Below are positions 43,404-51,944 of a DNA stretch of 64,000 bases, piece by piece. Position numbers and translations under genes: made by a program. The notes under the pieces are model-generated. The model did not search any database and was not told where the DNA came from. It saw only the letters and a list, made by a program, of their open reading frames with translations. Position 1 is the first letter of the stretch, and each line of letters begins with the position of its first letter. The stretch lies in NCBI RefSeq assembly GCF_014644435.1, contig NZ_BMKR01000034.1, positions 1-64,000 on the forward strand, in the 5' to 3' direction. Source of the DNA: Paenibacillus albidus. Its GTDB lineage: Bacteria > Bacillota > Bacilli > Paenibacillales > Paenibacillaceae.

Positions 43404-44966
43404 TCAACCGAGACTTGGCCTTGTCGTCTCATTCCAGCGGCACAGCTCCTGCACCAGCGCCTCGATCGTCGCCTCACCAGGCAGAAGTCCCGGCGTCAGC
43501 CCGGCCTCTACAGCGGTCTGCTCGGTCACCGGTCCGATGCAGGCAATCTTCACCTTCTCCAGCAGCGGCAACGGATCGGAAAGACCCATACGGCGCAGGA
43601 TATTCAGGAAATTGCGCACCGTGGATGAACTGGTGAAGGTAACCGCATGAATGCGTCCCTCCTCCAGCAGCTTCAGCAGTTCGATATCGTCTTCACCGGT
43701 GACCACCGTCTCATACGTATCGGCCTCCGTCACATGGAGACCCAGCTCCGTCAGCTGCTCCGGCAGCCAGTCACGCGCCAGATCGCCGCGCGGCAGCAAG
43801 ACCTTCTCGCCCGGCCGCAGCTGCGGTCCGAGCTGCTCCAGCAGACCTTCCGCCTGGAAACGCTGCGGAAGCTCCTCACAGATCAGGCCGTGCGCCGCCA
43901 GCGCTGCAGCCGTTGCCGGCCCCACCGCGGCGATGCGCGCACGGTGCAGCCGCCGCACATCCGCCCCCAGCTCCGCCAGGTGGCGGAAAAAGAACTCCAC
44001 GCCGTTCGCGCTCGTGAAGAAGACCCAATCATAAGCCTCCAGCGCACCCAGCGCCTCGGCAATCCGGGCCTTCTTCTCAACATCTTCCGGCATGACCGTC
44101 TCGATCACCGGGAACTCGTACGGCTCGCCGCCGAGCTCCTCAATCATCTCCACCAGCCCGCTCTCCTGGCTGCGCGCGCGGGTAACCACGATACGCTTGC
44201 CGAACAGCGGCATCGCTTCGGCCCACTTCAGCGTCTCGCGCTGCAGCACCACGTCGCCGACAACAATCACCGCGGGCGGCTTGAAGTCCGCCGCCGTCAC
44301 CTTCGCCTCAATATCGGCAAGTGTGCCCGTCAGCGTCTCCTGCTCGGCGCGTGTGCCCCAGCGAACCAGCGCTACCGGCGTTTCCGGCGGCCGTCCATGC
44401 TTGATAAGCTGGGTGCTGATATAGCCGATTTTGGCTACGCCCATCAGGAAGATCAGCGTGCCGGTCGCATTGGTTACTTTATCCCATTGAATGGAATGGT
44501 CGAGCTTATCGGGACTTTCATGCCCGGTAATGATGGACAAGGAGGAAGCATAATCCCGGTGTGTCACCGGAATCCCCGCATAAGCCGGTACGCTGATCGC
44601 AGAGGTAATGCCAGGTACAATCTCATAGGCAATGCCATGTCTGCGCAGCAGCTCCGCTTCTTCACCCACCCGGCCAAAAATCGTCGGATCGCCGCCTTTC
44701 AGCCGCACCACAGTTTTCCCCTCAAGTGCCAGGTCTACCAGCAGCTGGTTAATGTCCTCCTGCTTCATGGTGTGCCGGTCCGGCAGCTTGCCAACGTAAA
44801 TTTTCTCACCGCCGGACTTCATCCATTTCAGGAATCTTGGACTTGCCAGCCGGTCATAGACCAGCACATCCGCTTTCTGAATACATTCCATACCTTTTAG
44901 GGTCATTAATTTTGCGTCCCCTGGACCTGCGCCTACCAAATAAACCTTCCCCGCCATCTCACTCAT
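43404..44966 (-). CDS. cobA-hemD: Uroporphyrinogen-III methyltransferase/uroporphyrinogen-III synthase fusion (CobA-HemD)
   Basis: 520 residues, two enzymes. Residues 1-245 are SUMT, the SAM-dependent methylase making precorrin-2 (KVYLVGAGPGDAKLMTLKG, VVRLKGGDPTIFGR, GIPVTHRDYASS). Residues 260-510 are uroporphyrinogen-III synthase (KRIVVTRARSQESGL, WVFFTSANGVEFF, ITFTSS-like AVTFTSSSTVRNF). The fusion places the siroheme branch point and heme synthesis in one protein. ATG overlaps the hemC stop (ATGA). Fusions of this kind are known in Firmicutes; B. subtilis has separate genes. Confidence 0.95.
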   Translation of the reverse strand: MSEMAGKVYLVGAGPGDAKLMTLKGMECIQKADVLVYDRLASPRFLKWMKSGGEKIYVGKLPDRHTMKQEDINQLLVDLALEGKTVVRLKGGDPTIFGRVGEEAELLRRHGIAYEIVPGITSAISVPAYAGIPVTHRDYASSLSIITGHESPDKLDHSIQWDKVTNATGTLIFLMGVAKIGYISTQLIKHGRPPETPVALVRWGTRAEQETLTGTLADIEAKVTAADFKPPAVIVVGDVVLQRETLKWAEAMPLFGKRIVVTRARSQESGLVEMIEELGGEPYEFPVIETVMPEDVEKKARIAEALGALEAYDWVFFTSANGVEFFFRHLAELGADVRRLHRARIAAVGPATAAALAAHGLICEELPQRFQAEGLLEQLGPQLRPGEKVLLPRGDLARDWLPEQLTELGLHVTEADTYETVVTGEDDIELLKLLEEGRIHAVTFTSSSTVRNFLNILRRMGLSDPLPLLEKVKIACIGPVTEQTAVEAGLTPGLLPGEATIEALVQELCRWNETTRPSLG

Positions 44967-45943
44967 CCCCTTACATCTGCCAAAATCTGCTCTGCACCCT
45001 TGTCGATCAGCCGCCGCGCAACCTCTTCGCCTAAGCGAACCGGGTCGTCTCCGGTGCAGGTTTCTTTAAGAATCGTCGAACCATCCGGCGTACCTACCAT
45101 CCCGGTCAAGGAAACCAGCCGCTTCGGCTCCGCTTTCACGTTCCCGGCACTTTCCGCGTCTGCCGGTTCCATAGTCGAACCCAGCACGGCAAAAGCCCCA
45201 ATCGGGACCTGGCAGCCGCCGTTCAGAACACCGAGAAACCGGCGTTCCGCTGCGACGGTCAAGGCCGTATCCGTGTCATTATAAAGATCCAGCAGCTTCC
45301 GCAGCTCGTGATCATCTTCACGGCACTCAATCCCGAGTGCCCCTTGGCCTACGGCAGGCAAACACAGCTCAGGCGGAAGATATTCGGTTACGCGGTCTTC
45401 CCAGCCCATACGCTGCAGACCGGCAGCCGCCAGCAGAATCGCGTCATATTCGCCGCTTTCCAGCTTCCGCAGCCGGGAGTCGATATTCCCCCGTACCGGC
45501 TCAATGACCAGGTCCGGACGCAACGCCGCGAGCTGGCTCGAACGGCGGAGGCTGCTGGTGCCGACACGCGCCCCTTGCGGCAGATCCGCAAGCGCCACTC
45601 CTCCGGCCGAAATCAGGCAATCGCGCGGATCCACCCGTTTGGGTACAGCGCCGTTAATCAGACCCTCCGGAAGTTCGGAAGGCATATCCTTCATACTGTG
45701 TACCGCCATATCAATCTCTCCCGCCAGCATGGCTTGCTCGATTTCCTTAACGAACAGGCCTTTGCCGCCGACTTTGGAGAGGGTGACATCGAGAATACGG
45801 TCTCCTTTGGTGACGATTTTTTGGACTTCGAAGGTGAAATCGAATCCGTGTTCTCCGCTCAGGCGCTGCAAATCGGCAATCACATGGCCGGTCTGCGTGA
45901 GCGCCAGCGCACTTTGTCTGCTGCCAACTATAATTTTCCGCAT
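44963..45943 (-). CDS. hemC: Porphobilinogen deaminase (hydroxymethylbilane synthase)
   Basis: 326 residues. It polymerises four porphobilinogens. N-terminal IIVGSRQSALALTQT, and the dipyrromethane-cofactor cysteine in LNGGCQVPIG (about residue 245). It starts 2 bases after the sirC stop with GAGGAAT upstream. A Ala/Glu-rich insert precedes the C-terminal part. Confidence 0.97.
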   Translation of the reverse strand: MRKIIVGSRQSALALTQTGHVIADLQRLSGEHGFDFTFEVQKIVTKGDRILDVTLSKVGGKGLFVKEIEQAMLAGEIDMAVHSMKDMPSELPEGLINGAVPKRVDPRDCLISAGGVALADLPQGARVGTSSLRRSSQLAALRPDLVIEPVRGNIDSRLRKLESGEYDAILLAAAGLQRMGWEDRVTEYLPPELCLPAVGQGALGIECREDDHELRKLLDLYNDTDTALTVAAERRFLGVLNGGCQVPIGAFAVLGSTMEPADAESAGNVKAEPKRLVSLTGMVGTPDGSTILKETCTGDDPVRLGEEVARRLIDKGAEQILADVRG

Positions 45944-45945
45944 TA

Positions 45946-46593
45946 TTATTCCTCCCGGTTGTCGGCAATCCAGGCGTCAATGACCTCCGGACCCCATTTC
46001 TTAAAGGTTCCCTGTCTGATCTCATCAAGCACATCCAGGGCCGCAAGCTTCCGGAGCAGGCGGCCCCGCACCGCTGCCGAGGATTCCCGGCGTTTGATCT
46101 CAGTCCTCATATCATACAAAAAATCCAAATAAGGCTCATATTCCCCGCCCAGCATTTCTTCCAGCAATCCTTTGATCTGCGCCGCAGCAGCGGGACCTGC
46201 ACCGGAGGTGGAGACCGCCACGGTCAACCGGCCCCGCCGGAGAACGCCGGGCGTAATGAAGCTGCCCGCTTCAGCCTCGCTGGCTACATTCACCGGAATG
46301 TTAAGTTTCCTGGCTTCCCGGGCCACCTCCATATTCACCGCCGCATCACTTGAGGCTGCATATACGAGAAAGGCCCCGCGGGTATCTCCGGGAGCAAACA
46401 GACGTTTGAGCCATTTCAAGCTTTGATTCTGCGCAAGGGCAGTCAGCCTGGGGCTAAGCTCCGGGCTGATCACAATAATGGCGGCCCCGGCTTCCAAAAG
46501 GCCCATGATTTTGCGTTCTGCCACCGCCCCGCCGCCAATGACGATGCAAGGCTGCCCCGCGCATTCGAGCATGATCGGCAAATACCTCGACAT
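45946..46593 (-). CDS. sirC: Precorrin-2 dehydrogenase (siroheme synthase N-terminal type)
   Basis: 215 residues. NAD-dependent oxidation of precorrin-2 to sirohydrochlorin. N-terminal Rossmann motif CIVIGGGAVAERKIMGLLEAGA; conserved VNVASEAEAGSFITPGVLRRG and STSGAGPAAAAQIK. A role also in ferrochelation is possible in relatives. It sits between hemX and hemC, 6 and 2 base gaps, and with the SUMT half of the fusion supplies siroheme for sulfite or nitrite reductase. Confidence 0.9.
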   Translation of the reverse strand: MSRYLPIMLECAGQPCIVIGGGAVAERKIMGLLEAGAAIIVISPELSPRLTALAQNQSLKWLKRLFAPGDTRGAFLVYAASSDAAVNMEVAREARKLNIPVNVASEAEAGSFITPGVLRRGRLTVAVSTSGAGPAAAAQIKGLLEEMLGGEYEPYLDFLYDMRTEIKRRESSAAVRGRLLRKLAALDVLDEIRQGTFKKWGPEVIDAWIADNREE

Positions 46594-46599
46594 CTCTGC

Positions 46600-47436
46600 C
46601 TACCCCCCATCCCAGCGGTGAAAGTCCGACCAGGAATTCAGCAGGAAATTCAGGATAATGAAGGCATATCCCGAAATGACCCAACGGGCCATGGAGACCC
46701 CGCTTCTGCGCCCGGACCGCTTCAAGATCAGATAGGAGAGATACACCCCAAGTCCTACAAGTGTAGTTAGCACCTTCAGGTCCTGGAACAGCGGCAGCCG
46801 TCCTTCCACGACAATGGAAATTCCTGCCACCACAAGTGACAACGCCAGCAAAGGTGTGCCTGCCAGCACCGAATAATAGGAGTATCTGTCCATGATCTCA
46901 AGACTCGGGAAACGCCGAATGCGGTCATTCCAGCGTTTGCTCTTCAGGCGGGTGTGCAGGAACAGATACATTATCGCAAATACCGTACCCAGTGTCAGTG
47001 AGGCAACACTCAAATTGGCCAAAATAATATGCGTAGCCAGCCAACCGTGCACCGCACTCCAGCTCTGCAGGGTGTGATCCTCGGCCGTCAGCCACACACG
47101 GTTAAGCAGGAATACGCTGTATCCGGCCACACTCAGCAGAAGAATCGCAAACTCTGCTCCCCGGGTGAACGCCAGCGCCAGGGAAGTCAGCACAATGCTG
47201 AGCGAGAACCAGAACAAAAAATCATAAGGTGTGAAGATCGGCAATCCGCCCTCCTCCAGGAAGCGGATGGTAATGCCGGCAATCATGAGCAAACCCACGA
47301 CGACAAGAAGCCCCGAACCTAACCGCTTTCCGCCCGGATTCCGCCGAAGGCAATCCGAGAAATAAAACAGCAGGCTCAGGGCATATAAAACCAAGGCGGC
47401 ATCATATATTCCGTTCAGAAGTTGCATGTCGTTCAC
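46600..47436 (-). CDS. hemX: HemX, CcsA-like membrane protein
   Basis: 278 residues, eight or so transmembrane segments, with the CcsA/cytochrome c assembly-type WSAVHGWLATHIILANLS region holding a conserved His. In B. subtilis HemX lowers the amount of HemA. GTG start overlaps the hemA stop (GTGA). Confidence 0.9.
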   Translation of the reverse strand: MNDMQLLNGIYDAALVLYALSLLFYFSDCLRRNPGGKRLGSGLLVVVGLLMIAGITIRFLEEGGLPIFTPYDFLFWFSLSIVLTSLALAFTRGAEFAILLLSVAGYSVFLLNRVWLTAEDHTLQSWSAVHGWLATHIILANLSVASLTLGTVFAIMYLFLHTRLKSKRWNDRIRRFPSLEIMDRYSYYSVLAGTPLLALSLVVAGISIVVEGRLPLFQDLKVLTTLVGLGVYLSYLILKRSGRRSGVSMARWVISGYAFIILNFLLNSWSDFHRWDGG

Positions 47437-48824
47437 CCGCCCATAACGCCTGCCGGAGTAAGGGAACCCTTGGGCAGAAGGGATTCGGAACTGCCGGCAG
47501 CACGTTCAGCATGAAGCTTGGACGGTGCTTGAGCTCCTCCTTGCGGACCGGATTCAAGCTGTTCCTCCAGGGCGAAGATTTTGGAGAAATACTCCAGGGC
47601 TTCATTACCCTGCTTCCCGCCGGACATTTCCTTAATCACATTAATCGGGTCATGCATCATCTGGTTCACAATACTTTTGGTAAGACGGCGGATCACCTTG
47701 CGCTGGTGCTCGTCGAGCTCCGGCAGCTTGTTGAACAGGCTCTCCATCGTTTCTTCATGAATGGCATTGGATTTGTCCTGAAGGGCGCGGATCACCGGGC
47801 GTACCCCCAGCGTCTTCAGCCAGAGCTGGAACTCATCCATTTCCTCGCTGATCATAACCTCGATCTTGGCAGCTTCGCTGCGGCGCATTTCCAGATTACT
47901 CTCCACGATGCCTTCCAGATCATCAATATCATACAGGAACACGTCCGGCACACTCGCCGCAGCCGGGTCTATATCCCGCGGAACAGCGATGTCGATCATG
48001 AACAGCGGCCGGGAAGGACGGCGTTTCATGCCCTCGGCAACCTGATCTGCTGTAAGGACGTAACCCTCGGCTCCCGTCGAGCTGATTACAATATCCACTT
48101 CATCCAGGTGTTTCAAGGCTTCTTCAATCGTACTGGGTCTGCCGGAGAATTTCTCTGCCAGCTCGATTGCCCGGCTTAAGGTCCGGTTGGCGACGATAAC
48201 CTCTGCCGCACCACTGCTGTAGAGATGTTTTACGGTCAGTTCGCTCATCTTGCCGGCACCGAGAATCAGCACTCTCTTCCCGGTGAACATGCCGAATATT
48301 CGCTTGCCCAGCTCTACGGCCGCATAGCTGACCGACACGGCGCTTTCGCCGATCGACGTCTCACTGTGTGCCCGTTTGCCCAGGGTTACCGCTTGTTTGA
48401 ACAGGCGGTTGAACCAGGTGCCTGTTACCCCTTCGGCTTGTGCCGTCAGGAAAGCGCTGCGCACCTGACCCAGAATCTGGGTCTCGCCGATAACCATCGA
48501 ATCCAGACCGCAGGTCACCCTGAATAAATGGGCAATGGCCTGCTCGTCTTCATATATATACATATGTTGTGTGAATTGTTCGCTTTTTACTCCAAACCAC
48601 TGCTCCATGAAGCTGCGGATGAAATATCCGCACATATGAAGCCTGTCTACCAGCACATAAATTTCCGTCCGGTTGCAGGTGGCAACAACTACGCCTTCCA
48701 GAACGCTCTTAGTTTGCATCAATTGATGGAGGGCTGCGGGCAGATCCTTCTCCGCAAATGCGAACTGTTCTCTCACCTCTACGGGCGCCGTGCGGTAATT
48801 CAGGCCAACGACGACGATATGCAT
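47433..48824 (-). CDS. hemA: Glutamyl-tRNA reductase
   Basis: 463 residues. NADPH-dependent reduction of Glu-tRNA to glutamate-1-semialdehyde, first step of the pathway. N-terminal MHIVVVGLNYRTAPVE, nucleophile Cys in VVATCNRTEIYV (about residue 50), NADP site LILGAGKMSELT, and helical dimerisation domain from 320. A C-terminal Ser/Ala/Gly-rich tail of about 35 residues is unusual. First gene of hemAX-sirC-hemC-cobA/hemD-hemBL. Confidence 0.97.
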   Translation of the reverse strand: MHIVVVGLNYRTAPVEVREQFAFAEKDLPAALHQLMQTKSVLEGVVVATCNRTEIYVLVDRLHMCGYFIRSFMEQWFGVKSEQFTQHMYIYEDEQAIAHLFRVTCGLDSMVIGETQILGQVRSAFLTAQAEGVTGTWFNRLFKQAVTLGKRAHSETSIGESAVSVSYAAVELGKRIFGMFTGKRVLILGAGKMSELTVKHLYSSGAAEVIVANRTLSRAIELAEKFSGRPSTIEEALKHLDEVDIVISSTGAEGYVLTADQVAEGMKRRPSRPLFMIDIAVPRDIDPAAASVPDVFLYDIDDLEGIVESNLEMRRSEAAKIEVMISEEMDEFQLWLKTLGVRPVIRALQDKSNAIHEETMESLFNKLPELDEHQRKVIRRLTKSIVNQMMHDPINVIKEMSGGKQGNEALEYFSKIFALEEQLESGPQGGAQAPSKLHAERAAGSSESLLPKGSLTPAGVMGG

Positions 48825-48926
48825 CGCAAGTTCACCATCCTAGTCTCTTTTCACTTCTATAACCACTCTCAGATCAATAGCTTCATTCACTGGTATACAT
48901 TCATAATGTCTCAAATCTCTGTGTTA

Positions 48927-48932
48927 AGTATA
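48927..48932 (-). promoter_or_regulatory. Possible -10 of hemA
   Basis: Minus strand GATATACT contains TATACT (48927-48932), about 100 bases before hemA. No good -35 at 17 bp; TTGTAA is 20 bp upstream. Confidence 0.35.
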
Positions 48933-48986
48933 TCACACCAAAAACCGACTTTTTACAAAACCTTTGAACTATTTATGAAATACAGA

Positions 48987-49001
48987 TGATAATTATTATA
49001 A
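48987..49001 (-). promoter_or_regulatory. PerR-type box upstream of hemA
   Basis: Minus strand TTATAATAATTATCA matches the Bacillus PerR/Fur-family 7-1-7 consensus TTATAATNATTATAA at all but one position. It overlaps a TATAAT that could be a -10. B. subtilis hemA is PerR-regulated, so peroxide/iron control is plausible. Confidence 0.6.
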
Positions 49002-49197
49002 TTAAAAAAACCAAAAATCTCTATAGGTATGGCAGGTTCATTTTCAATTATTTCTGTCCTTAAGGTTTGGCAGACGCCTCATTCCTAGTCATTTGTGACT
49101 AAATCTTCACAGATCGTTTGGCCTGTCCCGAAAATGACATAACAAATGCCTCAAACCATGTAACTTACCTTTCTTTCAGAAAATTGTCACACTTCCA

Positions 49198-49245
49198 TTG
49201 ACAGCAGGCTTTGGATCTTTTATATTTAATCAAACGTTTGATTAA
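49198..49245 (+). promoter_or_regulatory. Promoter with 20-bp palindromic operator
   Basis: Consensus TTGACA (49198-49203), 17-bp spacer, TATATT (49221-49226), directly followed by the perfect palindrome TTAATCAAACGTTTGATTAA (49226-49245). The TetR protein two genes down is the obvious candidate to bind it. Confidence 0.8.
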
Positions 49246-49292
49246 AACACTTGTTCAATTTAAATTTTAACTTTATTTAAGGAGGCTCCCCC

Positions 49293-50471
49293 ATGTTTAA
49301 AGCTTTACAAGCACTGCTCAAAAAACCGCAAACGATCATCGGTATTGTCACAGCATTAATGTTCCAGGTGATTTTCAGCGTAATCTGGATGACTGCCTAT
49401 AGCGGTGTAAATGACCGAGCAAGTGAATTAACGATAGCCATTGTGAATGAAGACGGAGCCCAAGCCGAGGAACTTACTTCCCGTCTCGCAGCCTCCCTGC
49501 CTTTCCACACCGTATTGACTCTTTCACCGGAGCAAGCAGCCGGACAGCTCGAGCAGCGTGATCTTCACATGATCCTGCAGATTCCCTCAGGCTTCACGGA
49601 ACAGCTCAGAACTCCTGGGGCAAAGGCAGCCATTAACTATACTATTAATGAAGCGAACCCTGTCACTATCAAAAGCATAATGCAAGGTGCCGCTGCCAAC
49701 ATCACCTCCTCTGTCAACAGCCAGGCAGCTGCGCAAGGGACTCAGGCAATCCTGATTCAGTCAGGCACTCCGGCTGAGCAGGCCGCCGCCGCCGCAGGTT
49801 CCCTCATCTCCAAAGTTGAAGGAACAACTACATCGCTGCATCCGGTAAACGGTATGAACAACCAGATGGTACCGATGATGGTTGTGCTGGCCTCCTTTGT
49901 AGGCTCCATGATTATGGGACTTAACCTCCAGGTAGCCACCGGCATGCTGTCGGCTGCTTATTCCCGCTGGAAGCTCTTCGGCGCACGTTTCTTCATTAAT
50001 ATCGGATCTGCTCTGGCCGTGTCCCTGCTGGGCTCCTCGCTGATCGTGGCGCTTGGCGGACAGACCCAGCAAGGTTTCCTCGCGTTCTGGCTGTTCCAGG
50101 CCTTGTTTGTTGCCACCTTTATGTTCTTCTCGCAGATCTTTCTGATTGCGTTCGGAGCAGCGGGCAGCCTTTTCAATATTATTATGCTGTCGCTTCAACT
50201 GGTTTCTTCAGGGGCTATGGTGCCAAGAGAGCTGCTGAGCGGATTCTACCGTTTTATCGGAGATGTTCTGCCTGCAACCTACGCTGTCAAAGGAGTGCTC
50301 AGCGTGCAGCTTGGCGGTCCTGGCGCTCAATCGGCAGCCGGTTCATTGGTACTTGTACTGGCTGTAGCCATCGGTGTGTCGGCTCTGATTACCCTTCTTA
50401 AAAAAGCACCAAGTCCCGTAGAGGCCCCGGCTGCTTCCGCTTCCCCGTCCGCAGCTGTGCAGTCCGTCTAA
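49293..50471 (+). CDS. ABC-2/YhgE-type multi-pass membrane protein
   Basis: 392 residues. One N-terminal transmembrane segment (about 15-35), a long extracellular domain (36-185, SELTIAIVNEDGAQAEELT), then five hydrophobic segments (about 188-365), the ABC-2 permease-like/YhgE-Pip pattern. No ATPase gene is in the operon, so it may work with another ATPase or alone. Ala/Pro/Ser-rich tail. AAGGAGG precedes the ATG. Controlled by the TetR-type operator upstream, so probably a drug or lipid-related efflux component. Confidence 0.75.
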   Translation: MFKALQALLKKPQTIIGIVTALMFQVIFSVIWMTAYSGVNDRASELTIAIVNEDGAQAEELTSRLAASLPFHTVLTLSPEQAAGQLEQRDLHMILQIPSGFTEQLRTPGAKAAINYTINEANPVTIKSIMQGAAANITSSVNSQAAAQGTQAILIQSGTPAEQAAAAAGSLISKVEGTTTSLHPVNGMNNQMVPMMVVLASFVGSMIMGLNLQVATGMLSAAYSRWKLFGARFFINIGSALAVSLLGSSLIVALGGQTQQGFLAFWLFQALFVATFMFFSQIFLIAFGAAGSLFNIIMLSLQLVSSGAMVPRELLSGFYRFIGDVLPATYAVKGVLSVQLGGPGAQSAAGSLVLVLAVAIGVSALITLLKKAPSPVEAPAASASPSAAVQSV

Positions 50472-50519
50472 TTTCGCGATATAATATAGCTATAGAACGG
50501 ACCAGAGGAGCGTAAGCGA

Positions 50520-51128
50520 ATGACCGAACCGGAACTCGATATCAAAATGCGGATATTGCTGGCAGCCAAAAAGCTGTTTGCCAAGCAGGGATATGATGGC
50601 ACCAGCGTCCGCCAGATCTGCCAGGAGGCAGGGGCGAATGTTTCACTCGTTTCCTATTATTTTGGCGGCAAGGAGAAGGTGTTCGAAGCCCTGTTGGAGA
50701 ATTTCTTCCCTTCCTATCTCCTGGACGGCTTTAATGCCTACGAGGTAGACCCGGTTACCGGTATCCGGCAGCTGGTCGGCGAAGTGGTCAACTTCACGCT
50801 GCAGGACCGGGAAATGAGCGACATCGTGCAGCTTGAGGTCATGCTGCGCTCCTGCCGTACGGATATCGTCATGCGTTGCCTGCATCCGGTCTGGTCCAAT
50901 GTACGGATTGTGCTAAAAAGAGGGCAAGAGCAGGACCTCTTCAGCTTTGATTCCATCACCCATGCGATGCTGCAGGTGATGGGGGCAGCATTGGCCCATA
51001 AACGGGCCGTTGCCTTTGAGCCTTTGCTTGCGTCAGACCCGCTGTCCGAAGAGCAGATTGCCGATCAGACCATTCAATTTGTTCTCTCGGGGCTGGGGGT
51101 ACCGCAAAAAGCAGTGATTCCGGAATAA
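50520..51128 (+). CDS. TetR/AcrR family transcriptional regulator
   Basis: 202 residues. N-terminal HTH with TSVRQICQEAGANVSLVSYYFGGKEKV (about 25-52), ligand domain after 60. AGAGGAGCG precedes the ATG. It follows the membrane protein gene by 48 bases and most likely represses both through the palindrome at 49226-49245. Confidence 0.88.
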   Translation: MTEPELDIKMRILLAAKKLFAKQGYDGTSVRQICQEAGANVSLVSYYFGGKEKVFEALLENFFPSYLLDGFNAYEVDPVTGIRQLVGEVVNFTLQDREMSDIVQLEVMLRSCRTDIVMRCLHPVWSNVRIVLKRGQEQDLFSFDSITHAMLQVMGAALAHKRAVAFEPLLASDPLSEEQIADQTIQFVLSGLGVPQKAVIPE

Positions 51129-51147
51129 CCGGGGAATCACTGCTTTT
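51106..51147. terminator. Bidirectional terminator between tetR and ABC permease
   Basis: GCAGTGATTCCGG / CCGGGGAATCACTGC with TTTT after it and AAAAA before it. It overlaps the end of the tetR gene and serves the converging genes. Confidence 0.85.
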
Positions 51148-51164
51148 CTTTATACAGCTTATTC

Positions 51165-51917
51165 TTAAACGACTTTTTCTACCCTGAACAATTTCATCAG
51201 AAAGTGGGAAACGACTACGGCTATAACCCCCAGAACAGCGCTGGCAACAGCATAACGTAAATCTAAAAAGCTGAAATCCATCTGCAGATAGTTCACCGCC
51301 GGAAAGGCGGCGACAATCCCCACCAGGATCAGCATTCTGAATATTTTTAACACAAGTTCGCTGCCATTAGTTGCCCATACAATGGCATTTGCCACATACA
51401 GGAATGCCGCTATTACCAGAACTATGGTTACACTGGAGGATAGCAAGCTAGACGACCAGACAGAACGGAAACCAAGAACCGAAAAACCAATCCAGATCAG
51501 AGCCCCGTTTATTATCGCCATCGCAATAACACGGAGCAAAGCAAACAACCACACGGAAATCATAATTTTACAAGGACGGGACACCACAGCCAGCATAAAA
51601 CTCAGGTTTTTCTCAGCTTTTTCTTTAGTGAAGAACTGCAGGACATGGGGGATTCCCACATATAACGAAAACACCAGTGCTGAGACATGAAATCCCACCG
51701 CAATTAATGTATTGGTAAACATGAGCCGGTGACTACCGGTTTCATTTATTTTGTCCAGAAGGGGTCCCATCCCATCTATAGCCAGCCCCAGCCTCTGCTC
51801 CAGTTCACCCAATTGGCCTATCGCAAAAACAAGGAAAATGCCCAGCATCAACAGTTGCATAGTAAGTGATCTTTTCCAGTTCAGCGTATGCATATCTTTT
51901 CTTAATAAAGCCAGCAA
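51165..51917 (-). CDS. ABC transporter permease
   Basis: 250 residues from the chosen start, six hydrophobic segments, ABC-2 type. TTG at 51915-51917 is preferred because AGGGAGGG lies 6 bases upstream; a TTG 24 bases earlier would place the ribosome-binding site inside the gene. It follows the ATPase gene closely. Substrate unknown. Confidence 0.78.
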   Translation of the reverse strand: MLALLRKDMHTLNWKRSLTMQLLMLGIFLVFAIGQLGELEQRLGLAIDGMGPLLDKINETGSHRLMFTNTLIAVGFHVSALVFSLYVGIPHVLQFFTKEKAEKNLSFMLAVVSRPCKIMISVWLFALLRVIAMAIINGALIWIGFSVLGFRSVWSSSLLSSSVTIVLVIAAFLYVANAIVWATNGSELVLKIFRMLILVGIVAAFPAVNYLQMDFSFLDLRYAVASAVLGVIAVVVSHFLMKLFRVEKVV

Positions 51918-51944
51918 GAATAAGCCCTCCCTCTCTCCCAAATA

